Shown here in pieces: positions 1-6,440 of a stretch of 12,451 bases of DNA (position 1 is the stretch's first letter; every line of letters begins with the position of its first letter). The position numbers and the translations under genes are program-made. The DNA comes from Bacteroidia bacterium (GTDB lineage Bacteria; Bacteroidota; Bacteroidia; NS11-12g; UBA955). The stretch covers positions 1-12,451 of the forward strand of contig JADLHV010000024.1 in assembly GCA_020848595.1 (NCBI GenBank), written 5' to 3'. A model generated the notes under the pieces. That model had not been told where the DNA came from and did not search any database. It saw only the letters and a list, made by a program, of their open reading frames with translations.

Positions 1-558
1 GGTATCAGTGCTCATCCAGGGTATGCAAAAGGCAAAATGGTAAGTGCAATAAAAATAGCTTCCCATTTCATGAATTCACTACCAAAAGACGCATGGTGTC
101 CAGAGGCGACAAGTGGCATGGAAGGATTTGTACACGCGGTTCATTTCGAGCCAGCAGTAGAAAAAGCGACGATACAATTTATTGTAAGAGATTTCGACAC
201 CAAAAAGTTAAGCCAACACGAATCCGATTTAGAAACCTATGCACAGAAAACCATTGAAGCATTTCCAGGCGCAAAGTATACTGCAATTTTTAAAGAACAA
301 TACCGCAATATGAAAGAGATTTTGGACCAGAATCCACATGTTATGGAAAATGCTCGAAAAGCTTATATAAAAGCCGGATTAAATCCAGTGATAGAAAGTA
401 TACGAGGCGGCACAGATGGTTCGAGATTATCGTTTATGGGACTGCCATGTCCAAATATTTTTACTGGAGAAATGGCTATCCATTCGAGACGCGAGTATGT
501 AAGTGTTCAGGATATGGAAAAAGCCGTAGAAGTTATATTACATATAGCACAAGTTTAG
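1..558 (+). CDS. pepT: Peptidase T (tripeptide aminopeptidase), C-terminal part
   Basis: This is the 3' end of a gene whose start lies before the window; the frame is open from base 1 and stops with TAG at 556-558. Peptidase T is a cytoplasmic zinc exopeptidase of family M20B that removes the N-terminal residue of tripeptides. Seen here: the motif SAHPGYAKGKMV at the very start, typical of the M20B lid/dimerisation domain, then IRGGTDGSRLS and GLPCPNIFTGE, which belong to the returning catalytic domain. A His codon at 481-483 (IHSRREY) sits where the family has its last zinc ligand. About 185 codons are present, a little under half of the usual ~410. The other zinc ligands lie upstream and cannot be checked. 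It converges on dnaJ with a 48-base gap that shows no clear terminator hairpin. Confidence 0.93.
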   Translation, partial: GISAHPGYAKGKMVSAIKIASHFMNSLPKDAWCPEATSGMEGFVHAVHFEPAVEKATIQFIVRDFDTKKLSQHESDLETYAQKTIEAFPGAKYTAIFKEQYRNMKEILDQNPHVMENARKAYIKAGLNPVIESIRGGTDGSRLSFMGLPCPNIFTGEMAIHSRREYVSVQDMEKAVEVILHIAQV

Positions 559-606
559 CGCCTTATTTGTATAACAATACCCGCAATAAATTATTAATAA
601 AACTAC

Positions 607-1728
607 TTAGAACCAGTCTTTAACTTTATCGAAGAAGCCTTTTTCTTTTTTAGCATTCTTAGAAGAGAAATTTTCTGAAGCTTGAAGTTTTTTAAGCATT
701 TCGGTTTCTTCGGAACTTAATTTTTTCGGAATCCAAACATGGACTTTAATGATTTGGTCGCCAGTATGGTATCCATTAACTTCAGGAAAACCTTTGCCTC
801 TAAGTCTTAATAATTTTCCGCTTTGGGTACCTGGATCGATGGTTATTTTAGCTTTACCATCTACGGTAGGCACTTCAACAGAGCAACCTAAAATAGCATC
901 AATAACACTGATAGCCAGATTATAAATAACATGTTGGTCTTGTCTTTCTAGTTCAGGATGTTTTTCTTCTTCGATTAAGATGAGCAAATCGCCATCAATA
1001 CCGCCACCAGGAGCAGCATTACCTTTACCAGAGATAGACAATTGCATTCCTTCTTGAACACCAGCTGGAATTTTCAGAGTTGTTTCAATTTCCTCATAAA
1101 CTAAACCTTGTTCGTTGGCACCGGCAGGTCTGTTAGAGATCGACTTACCAGAGCCACCGCAAGTTGGGCAAGCTGTAACAGTTTGCATATGACCTAAGAA
1201 AGTTTGTGTAACTCTATTAACTTGACCAGCGCCTTTACAAGTAGAACATTCTTTGAAAGTTGTTCCTTTAGCTACTACTTGTTTACGATACTTAATTTTC
1301 TTTTCGACGCCATTTTTAATATCGGCATAAGTCAGTTTTAACTTTATACGAATATTACTTCCAACATTGGCACGAGTACGGCCATTTCTACCGCCACCAC
1401 CACCAAAGAAATCGCCAAACCCACCACTACCAAAAATATCACCGAACTGGCTGAAGATATCATCCATATTCATACCACCACCATAAGAACCACCGCCATT
1501 ACTACCCATTCCGGCATGACCAAATTGGTCGTAACGTTGTTTCTTTTGTTGGTCGCTTAATACTTCATAGGCTTCGGCAGCTTCTTTGAATTTATCTTCC
1601 GCGCTTTTATCTCCAGGATTTTTATCCGGGTGATACTTAATGGCCATTTTTCTATAAGCCTTCTTGATTTCGTCGGCGCTAGCACCTTTGCTTATTTCAA
1701 GAATTTCGTAATAATCTCTTTTAGACAA
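607..1728 (-). CDS. dnaJ: Chaperone protein DnaJ (Hsp40) with a single zinc centre
   Basis: J-domain co-chaperone that delivers unfolded substrates to DnaK and stimulates its ATPase in the cytoplasm. The J-domain occupies residues 1-72 with HPD at 33-35. A Gly/Phe-rich linker follows (about 73-118), then a zinc region (about 145-210), two beta-rich substrate-binding domains, and a C-terminal tail ending FFDKVKDWF. Length (373 aa) is normal. Oddity: only two of the four CxxCxGxG repeats exist, CSTCKGAG (161-168) and CPTCGGSG (187-194). The sites of the first (around 146-157) and the fourth (around 198-208) contain no Cys. The start is TTG at 1726-1728: an in-frame TAA lies two codons upstream (1732-1734), and the next Met would cut into the J-domain. 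AGGAGG lies six bases before the TTG. It follows grpE by 15 bases and is surely co-transcribed. Confidence 0.96.
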   Translation of the reverse strand: MSKRDYYEILEISKGASADEIKKAYRKMAIKYHPDKNPGDKSAEDKFKEAAEAYEVLSDQQKKQRYDQFGHAGMGSNGGGSYGGGMNMDDIFSQFGDIFGSGGFGDFFGGGGGRNGRTRANVGSNIRIKLKLTYADIKNGVEKKIKYRKQVVAKGTTFKECSTCKGAGQVNRVTQTFLGHMQTVTACPTCGGSGKSISNRPAGANEQGLVYEEIETTLKIPAGVQEGMQLSISGKGNAAPGGGIDGDLLILIEEEKHPELERQDQHVIYNLAISVIDAILGCSVEVPTVDGKAKITIDPGTQSGKLLRLRGKGFPEVNGYHTGDQIIKVHVWIPKKLSSEETEMLKKLQASENFSSKNAKKEKGFFDKVKDWF

Positions 1729-1734
1729 ATCTTA

Positions 1735-1740
1735 CCTCCT
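1735..1740 (-). promoter_or_regulatory. Perfect Shine-Dalgarno (AGGAGG) deciding the dnaJ TTG start
   Basis: Read on the minus strand, AGGAGG is followed by TAAGAT and then TTG, a textbook spacing of six bases. It fixes the dnaJ start at TTG 1728. I see no comparable motif before the other starts in the window (DUF4290 gene, murA, thioredoxin-fold gene, grpE, pcrA, outer-membrane protein, lipoprotein, uvrA). That fits the general rarity of such sites in Bacteroidota and makes this one stand out. Confidence 0.85.
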
Positions 1741-1743
1741 TAT

Positions 1744-2310
1744 TTATTCACCAACAACTACTTTAGCGAAACGAATGACATGACCGTTTAGCATATACCC
1801 TTTTTCGGTTTCATCAATAACTTTACCCTTCAAATCATCTGAAGAGGCAGGAATATTTGTAATAGCTTCATGTAAATCGACATTAAATTCTTGACCAACA
1901 CTTTCAAGTGCTTTTAGTCCCCTAGTGCTTAAAATATTATTAAATTTATGATGAATCAACTCAATACCTTGTTTATAAGCCTCTAGATCCAAAGAAGAGT
2001 TTGCTGCTTTTTGAGCACGTTCAAAATCATCAATTACAGGCAATAGAGAAAGCATAACTTCTTTACTAGCAGTTTGTAGTATTTCAGTCTTTTCCTTCAT
2101 CGTACGTCTTTTATAATTATCAAATTCAGCATATAGACGTAAGAACTTATCATTAGCTTCATGCAACTGTTGTTTTAAAGCCTCCACTTCCGACAAAGTA
2201 TTTTCTTGAACTTCCTCATTTAAAGAATCAGCATTTTCAATAGACTTGTCTGTATTGTCAAGTTCATTTAAATTTTCTGTTTCATGGATATTATTTTGCT
2301 CGTCTATCAT
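1744..2310 (-). CDS. grpE: GrpE, nucleotide exchange factor for DnaK
   Basis: GrpE releases ADP from DnaK and so completes the DnaJ-stimulated chaperone cycle in the cytoplasm. From the chosen ATG at 2308-2310 the protein is 188 aa. Residues 1-40 are acidic and likely disordered. A long coiled-coil helix follows (about 40-85, containing YAEFDNYKRR). The C-terminal beta domain carries the family signature near the end (LHEAITNIP, then KGYMLNGHVIRFAKVVVG). The frame stays open to a TTG at 2340, which would add ten residues (MANFLSIIAC). I reject that start because the extension does not look like GrpE and its DNA coincides with an inverted repeat that is probably a control site. dnaJ follows by 15 bases. 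A 62-base gap with two inverted repeats separates grpE from the gene upstream, suggesting separate heat-shock control. Confidence 0.95.
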   Translation of the reverse strand: MIDEQNNIHETENLNELDNTDKSIENADSLNEEVQENTLSEVEALKQQLHEANDKFLRLYAEFDNYKRRTMKEKTEILQTASKEVMLSLLPVIDDFERAQKAANSSLDLEAYKQGIELIHHKFNNILSTRGLKALESVGQEFNVDLHEAITNIPASSDDLKGKVIDETEKGYMLNGHVIRFAKVVVGE

Positions 2311-2321
2311 ACAAGCAATGA

Positions 2322-2363
2322 TTGACAAAAAATTTGCCAATAGTTAAAAACTGACAAGATGTC
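2322..2363 (-). promoter_or_regulatory. Two inverted repeats in front of grpE, candidate heat-shock operators
   Basis: Two dyads lie in the 62 bases between the upstream gene's stop and grpE. The nearer is TTGACAAA-AAA-TTTGCCAA (2322-2340, plus-strand reading), 8-base arms with one mismatch. The farther is GACA-AGA-TGTC (2353-2363), perfect 4-base arms. Both are built on TGNCA/TGNCA half-sites, with centres 27 bases apart. They do not match the CIRCE element bound by HrcA (TTAGCACTC-N9-GAGTGCTAA). No perfect TAnnTTTG element is seen here, so the exact promoter is unclear. Operator function is inferred from position. Confidence 0.45.
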
Positions 2364-2372
2364 GCTAAAATA

Positions 2373-2870
2373 TTATTTTAGTAGTAAATCAATGGCACTT
2401 TCGATGTCACTCATTTTAGCAGAGCTAGAGTGCACATTCCCCAACTTATCGATTAAGATTAATTTAGGCAGTGTAAAAACACCATATTGTTGAGCGATAG
2501 GAGAAGCGTATTTTTTAAAATCGCAGATATGATTAGGCCAAACCATTTCGTCTTCATCGATAGCCGATTTCCATGCTTTTTCGTCAGTATCGAGAGAGAC
2601 GCTAATAAAAACTAATTTCGAGATTTGGCGGTATTTATCGTAAACCCTTGCCACGTTTTTATTTTCGGCACGGCTAGCTTTACTCCAAGAAGCCCAAAAA
2701 TTAATTATCACGACTTTCCCTTTGTAGGCAGAAATATCTAAAGTATCTGAAAAAGTTTTTCCAGGAATTTTATTAATTTTTAGTTCGTTTTTAGATTGAA
2801 CACCTATGAAACTAGTCAATAAAGCAAGCAACGAAAGCGCTACACTATAAAAGATTTTTTTAGATTTCAT
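2373..2870 (-). CDS. Exported thioredoxin-fold (TlpA/redoxin-like) protein lacking both active-site cysteines
   Basis: A 165-aa protein with an N-terminal signal peptide or anchor (residues 1-26: KSKK, then a hydrophobic stretch), so it acts outside the cytoplasm. The thioredoxin-like fold is recognised from GKVVIINFWASW (51-62), followed by the active-site loop, a strand LVFISVSLDTD (86-96), and the cis-Pro region FTLPKLILID (132-141). TlpA-type proteins have WCxxC at the active site. Here it reads WSKASRAEN, with Ser63 (AGT) and Ser66 (AGC) in place of both cysteines, each one base from a Cys codon. The only other Cys is C116. Disulfide chemistry by the usual mechanism is therefore not possible, and a binding or scaffold role is an inference. 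It starts 13 bases after murA and is probably in the same transcript. Confidence 0.8.
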   Translation of the reverse strand: MKSKKIFYSVALSLLALLTSFIGVQSKNELKINKIPGKTFSDTLDISAYKGKVVIINFWASWSKASRAENKNVARVYDKYRQISKLVFISVSLDTDEKAWKSAIDEDEMVWPNHICDFKKYASPIAQQYGVFTLPKLILIDKLGNVHSSSAKMSDIESAIDLLLK

Positions 2871-2883
2871 AAGTCAAACCGAT

Positions 2884-4197
2884 TTAATCTAATCTTACAA
2901 TTTCCGCACCAATATCGTTAAGACGTTTATCTATAAACTGATAACCGCGATCAATTTGTTCGATATTTCTTATAGTACTAGTACCTTTAGCACTCATAGC
3001 AGCGATAAGCATAGCCACACCAGCGCGAATATCAGGCGAGCTCATAGTTATTCCCTTCAAAGGCATTTTTTTATCGAGCCCCATAATACTTGCTCTATGC
3101 GGATCACAAAGAATAATTTTAGCGCCCATATCGATTAGATTATCTACAAAAAAGAGTCGACTTTCGAACATTTTTTGATGAATAAGTACATTCCCTCTAG
3201 CTTGAGTTGCTGTAACAAGAATAATACTTATAAGATCTGGAGTAAATCCGGGCCATGGAGCATCGGCGATAGTAAGAATACTACCATCAATAAACGATTC
3301 AATTTCGTAATGATCTTGAGCAGGAACAAAGATATCATCGCCTCTGAATTCTAGTTTAATACAGAGACGTTTAAACGTATCAGGAATTACACCTAAATCG
3401 GGGATAGAACAATTTTTAATTGTAATTTCAGATTCAGTCATAGCCGCTAAACCAATAAAGCTACCAATTTCTATCATATCAGGCAATAAAGTATGATCGG
3501 TTCCATTAAGCGATTCGACCCCTTCGATAGTTAAAAGATTGCTACCGATACCAGATATTTTTGCGCCCATTCTATTGAGCATTTTACACAATTGTTGCAG
3601 ATAAGGTTCGCAAGCGGCATTATAGATAGTAGTTGTACCAATTGCGAGAGACGCCGCCATAAGGATATTAGCTGTACCAGTAACAGAAGCTTCATCGAGC
3701 AGCATATAAGCACCTTTTAAACGACCACCATCAGTAGAAACTTTATAGAATTGGTCATCGTTGACATATTCGAATTTAGCACCAAGTTTCATAAAGCCGA
3801 TAAAATGCGTATCGAGACGTCTTCTACCAATTTTATCACCACCAGGACTAGGAATATAACCTTTCCCGAATCTAGCTAATAAAGGACCAATAATCATGAT
3901 AGAGCCCCTAAGTCCAGCTCCTTTTACTTTAAATTCATTAGAATTAAGAAATTCGAGATTAATATCATCCGCTTTAAAACGGTAAGTATCTTCATTCACA
4001 CGAGACACTTTAACACCGAGGTCGCCGAGTAATTCGATTAATTTAAGGACATCCCTAATAGCAGGAATTTTACTAATAGTAACTTCCTTATCGGTTAATA
4101 AAACAGCAGAGAGGATTTGTAATGCTTCATTTTTAGCCCCTTGAGGAATAATTTCCCCATTCAATCTGCGGCCGCCTGTAACTTTAAATGTTGCCAT
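2884..4197 (-). CDS. murA: UDP-N-acetylglucosamine 1-carboxyvinyltransferase MurA, Asp-type
   Basis: MurA transfers enolpyruvate from phosphoenolpyruvate to UDP-GlcNAc, the first committed step of peptidoglycan synthesis, in the cytoplasm. At 437 aa it is slightly longer than the common ~420. The substrate-binding Lys-Asn pair is at 22-23 (GAKNEALQ). The catalytic Asp of WPGFTPD is at 321, and SPDIRAG with its conserved Arg lies near 388-393. The mobile loop reads PGGDKIGRRRLDTH (118-131), so the usual catalytic and fosfomycin-binding Cys115 is Asp121 (codon GAT at 3835-3837). Asp at this site keeps the enzyme active but removes fosfomycin's covalent target, so intrinsic resistance at target level is expected. 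The start ATG lies 8 bases after the DUF4290 gene, indicating a tight operon. Confidence 0.96.
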   Translation of the reverse strand: MATFKVTGGRRLNGEIIPQGAKNEALQILSAVLLTDKEVTISKIPAIRDVLKLIELLGDLGVKVSRVNEDTYRFKADDINLEFLNSNEFKVKGAGLRGSIMIIGPLLARFGKGYIPSPGGDKIGRRRLDTHFIGFMKLGAKFEYVNDDQFYKVSTDGGRLKGAYMLLDEASVTGTANILMAASLAIGTTTIYNAACEPYLQQLCKMLNRMGAKISGIGSNLLTIEGVESLNGTDHTLLPDMIEIGSFIGLAAMTESEITIKNCSIPDLGVIPDTFKRLCIKLEFRGDDIFVPAQDHYEIESFIDGSILTIADAPWPGFTPDLISIILVTATQARGNVLIHQKMFESRLFFVDNLIDMGAKIILCDPHRASIMGLDKKMPLKGITMSSPDIRAGVAMLIAAMSAKGTSTIRNIEQIDRGYQFIDKRLNDIGAEIVRLD

Positions 4198-4205
4198 CAG
4201 ATAGC

Positions 4206-4853
4206 TTATTTCTTGTAGTTATTATATTTTTTATTTTTGTTATGAAACTTGTTATTACTACCCCCATTATTATTATGCTTAAAGAATTTCTTTTTGCGTT
4301 GTTCGAGAGTAATTTCAAGTTCTTCGGGATTAACCTTCAATTTATTTTGCGAGAGCGCTTCGAGGTGTTCGGCTAATTGTTGGTTACTTAAATTTTCGTT
4401 ATTCCAATTTCTTGAAGAATTGGTCATAAAAGAAGCTAAGAGATTAAGGAATTCGCCTTTGAGTTCAGAATTTTCTATTGCAGTAGCTTTTTGAACCATA
4501 AATTGAAGATTTCTACCATAGAATCTAAATTTAATAGGCAAGCTAGGATAAGGAACTCTTTGAGGTTTTTGATGAATTTTTGTTTGTTCAGGCACAGGAA
4601 AAGGGCCATCGACATCCAATTTAAATTCGGCAATTATATTTAAGTGATCCCATAATTTTTGTTTGTAATCAGCTTGATCTTTAACACTAGGATTAAGAAT
4701 TTCCATCACCGAGATAAGCGCATCGGCAGCTTTAAGACGTTTTTGGCGATCATCAATACGCACTACATATTCCACCATATCTTGGAAAGAGCGACCATAC
4801 TCGGAGATTATAAGCTTTTTGGCTTGGGTATTATATTGAAATAAATCTGACAT
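4206..4853 (-). CDS. DUF4290 domain-containing protein
   Basis: A 215-aa soluble protein of a family I recognise from Bacteroidota (DUF4290), function unknown. Recognisable family features are the N-terminal YNTQAKKLIISEYGR (8-22), the helical segment around residues 24-55, KLWDHL (65-70), and FKLDVDGPFPVP (76-87). The DUF covers about residues 5-170. The last ~30 residues form a low-complexity tail rich in Asn, Lys and Gly with two Phe and two Tyr, strongly basic and likely disordered; nucleic-acid or polyanion binding is only a guess. No signal peptide or membrane segment is seen. It is the first gene of the run leading into murA. From memory, DUF4290 next to murA recurs in this phylum, which hints at a cell-envelope link but does not prove one. 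Confidence 0.85.
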   Translation of the reverse strand: MSDLFQYNTQAKKLIISEYGRSFQDMVEYVVRIDDRQKRLKAADALISVMEILNPSVKDQADYKQKLWDHLNIIAEFKLDVDGPFPVPEQTKIHQKPQRVPYPSLPIKFRFYGRNLQFMVQKATAIENSELKGEFLNLLASFMTNSSRNWNNENLSNQQLAEHLEALSQNKLKVNPEELEITLEQRKKKFFKHNNNGGSNNKFHNKNKKYNNYKK

Positions 4854-4866
4854 TGATTAATTACTT

Positions 4867-4874
4867 CAAAGGTA
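4867..4874 (-). promoter_or_regulatory. Bacteroidota-type -7 promoter element upstream of DUF4290-murA
   Basis: The minus strand reads TACCTTTG, a perfect match to the TAnnTTTG -7 consensus of Bacteroidota housekeeping promoters. It lies 13 bases before the ATG at 4853, so the leader would be very short. A TTTG upstream lies in the T-tract of the preceding terminator and is closer than the usual -33 spacing, so the -33 element is uncertain. This promoter would drive the DUF4290 gene, murA and the thioredoxin-fold gene. Confidence 0.6.
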
Positions 4875-4888
4875 GTTAAATGAGTGAC

Positions 4889-4922
4889 AAAAAAAAACCT
4901 GCAAAAACGAATTTGCAGGTTT
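4889..4922 (-). terminator. Rho-independent terminator after the lipocalin-like lipoprotein gene
   Basis: On the minus strand an 11-base perfect stem (AAACCTGCAAA / TTTGCAGGTTT) encloses a 6-base loop and runs into nine consecutive T (4897 down to 4889, three of them in the stem). It begins 18 bases after the stop codon at 4941. It separates the pcrA group from the DUF4290-murA group. Confidence 0.92.
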
Positions 4923-4940
4923 CAAATATCTTCGAATAAA

Positions 4941-5528
4941 TTACTTTACGATTTCTGGATTTAAAGGTTCGAAAGTAACAGTATGCGGCTTATCATTGAT
5001 AGTGAATTCGATTTTCAACTTATCATTTTTAAGCATAAGTACTTTACCTGGGAAGTTCTTTTGACCATCGGCAATTGATAAATCGCCCATATCATTAGAA
5101 CTGAATTCAACTTGTCTAAATTTATCCATGAAGCTCCATCTTCCACCATTGCCCATATTTCTATAAAGGATATTATTTTTGGTTAAGTTACCCATAATAT
5201 CTATATAGTGGCTATTAGTGAAATTCAATTTCAAGCTAATTAACTTATTATCATTCTTTTCAGAATAAGCTTTAGTGTATTGCATGTTCATGCCATAGAC
5301 GTTGTTTCTTGCAATGTTTAAAACTAAAGCAATTGTATCGGCTACGTAAAAAGAATTCTTAGCAGAATCAGAAGCCTGTCCGTCGATTTGATATTCAGAT
5401 ACTACCCACTCATTCGCCAATCTATCTCTTTTAGTTTTAAAAGAAATTTTTGGACCTTCTTTGTAACAAGAAGTTAAAACGATGGAGAAAGCGGCGACAA
5501 ATATCCAAAGAATGTTCAGTCTTTTCAT
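4941..5528 (-). CDS. Lipocalin-like lipoprotein, function unknown
   Basis: A 195-aa predicted lipoprotein. Residues 1-20 form a signal sequence (KR, then a hydrophobic core) ending in a lipobox LTSC, with the lipidated Cys at 21. The mature part opens KRDRLANEWVVSEYQIDG, a start typical of the small lipocalin-like proteins common in Bacteroidota (a helix then W in the first beta strand). The remainder is alternating hydrophobic/polar strands, consistent with a beta-barrel or sandwich. Ligand unknown. It follows the outer-membrane protein gene by 65 bases and is closed by a strong terminator. A degenerate promoter (TTTG, 16 bases, TATATTTT) lies upstream within that gap, so independent transcription is possible. 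The start ATG at 5526-5528 is fixed by the signal sequence. Confidence 0.75.
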   Translation of the reverse strand: MKRLNILWIFVAAFSIVLTSCYKEGPKISFKTKRDRLANEWVVSEYQIDGQASDSAKNSFYVADTIALVLNIARNNVYGMNMQYTKAYSEKNDNKLISLKLNFTNSHYIDIMGNLTKNNILYRNMGNGGRWSFMDKFRQVEFSSNDMGDLSIADGQKNFPGKVLMLKNDKLKIEFTINDKPHTVTFEPLNPEIVK

Positions 5529-5593
5529 TTTATGTATAATTATTTTGGTGAAAATATACTGAATATTTATTCAACAAAAAAGCAAAATCGACA

Positions 5594-6409
5594 CTAAAAG
5601 TAAAAGAGAAGCTTGATAATTCCGTTATAATTATCCGTATCGATAGAGAAAATAGTCGATTTAGGACTTAAAACCTGAGTTTCGGTTATATTGGTAGCCC
5701 CCGAAAAATCACGTTGTTCGGTAATTTGTTCGGCTGTACTTCTAAAACCAATATTTGGTCCATAACCCAATTCGGCACCGATAGAAAATTTTGGTGCAAT
5801 AAAGTATTCCACACCTGCAAATCCCCTCAAACCTATTGAAAATAAGGAAGATGACTTTAGTTTCTTAACTCTAATCAGGCCAGTGTCCAAATTTTCTAAT
5901 TGATTACCGTACTCATATTTAGTATTACTACCTGAATTATAGGTAATTATACCTTCATAACCATAAAATCCTTGTATTCTAGACGCATTACCTTTTCGCT
6001 TTTCGATACCAAAGCTCAAGCCAATAAAAACACTAGATCTTTTTTGAAGGTCGCTTACAACCCCATCGACAGGAGCACCAGGCGTCATATCTTTAACAAC
6101 CACAGAGGTAACATCGCGATTTAAACCCAATCTAAAACCGCCTCTGTAAGCCATTGCGCTGGTTTTCATATACTTACCAAAAATCATCCCATTATTATTG
6201 GCAAAAGTTGCAATTGGAGAGCTGTTGACGACAGAACCATTGAACATATTTCCAAAATAATTAAAGAAAGGATTAGCACCTAAACCCAAGCAAAAATCTT
6301 TCTGCTCAGGTAAAATAGCGAGTCCTCTACGGTTTTTTAAAACCGGCGTCATTTGAGCTTGCAGAGTAAGTCCGGTGAATATCGCAGCAATTACGATTAG
6401 TTTTCTCAT
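5594..6409 (-). CDS. Putative outer-membrane beta-barrel protein
   Basis: A 271-aa exported protein. The signal peptide covers residues 1 to about 18 (MRKLIVIAAIFTGLTLQA), with cleavage before or after Q19. The rest alternates Gly-rich and aromatic strands (for example FCLGLGANPFFNYFGN, RGGFRLGLNR, VFIGLSFGIEKRKG, LFSIGLRGFAGVEYFIA, FSIGAELGYGPNIGF) and ends with an amphipathic strand with terminal Phe (IIKLLFYF), the usual barrel-insertion signal. This fits a small 8- to 12-strand barrel of the type common in Bacteroidota. No specific substrate can be assigned. It lies 31 bases after pcrA, but a near-perfect promoter element directly before its ATG suggests its own, possibly leaderless, message. 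Confidence 0.75.
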   Translation of the reverse strand: MRKLIVIAAIFTGLTLQAQMTPVLKNRRGLAILPEQKDFCLGLGANPFFNYFGNMFNGSVVNSSPIATFANNNGMIFGKYMKTSAMAYRGGFRLGLNRDVTSVVVKDMTPGAPVDGVVSDLQKRSSVFIGLSFGIEKRKGNASRIQGFYGYEGIITYNSGSNTKYEYGNQLENLDTGLIRVKKLKSSSLFSIGLRGFAGVEYFIAPKFSIGAELGYGPNIGFRSTAEQITEQRDFSGATNITETQVLSPKSTIFSIDTDNYNGIIKLLFYF

Positions 6410-6413
6410 GGGG

Positions 6414-6421
6414 CAAAGGTA
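6414..6421 (-). promoter_or_regulatory. -7 promoter element 4 bases before the outer-membrane protein ATG
   Basis: The minus strand reads TACCTTTG, then CCCC, then ATG. It is a perfect TAnnTTTG match. With the usual distance from this element, transcription would begin at or within a few bases of the A of ATG, giving a leaderless or nearly leaderless mRNA. No convincing TTG-type -33 element is visible upstream. Confidence 0.55.
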
Positions 6422-6440
6422 TTAAAAAATAGATTTGATT

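Noticed and set aside
559..606. Possible shared terminator between convergent pepT and dnaJ
   Set aside because: The 48 bases are AT-rich but form no stable stem followed by a T-run in either direction.
1393..1515. Glycine-codon repeats resembling a tandem repeat
   Set aside because: This is the Gly/Phe-rich linker normal in DnaJ, and the codons are not an exact DNA repeat.
2311..2340. Ten-residue N-terminal extension of GrpE from a TTG at 2340
   Set aside because: The residues are unlike GrpE N-termini, the start is weak, and the DNA is an inverted repeat better explained as a control site.
2322..2363. CIRCE/HrcA site before grpE
   Set aside because: The half-sites are TGNCA-type and do not match TTAGCACTC-N9-GAGTGCTAA; no hrcA is adjacent.
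3531..3713. Open frame of 60 codons inside murA in another frame, and similar open frames within murA, the DUF4290 gene and pcrA
   Set aside because: All lie inside well-supported genes, show no recognisable domain and no initiation signal; they are shadows of the real coding frames.
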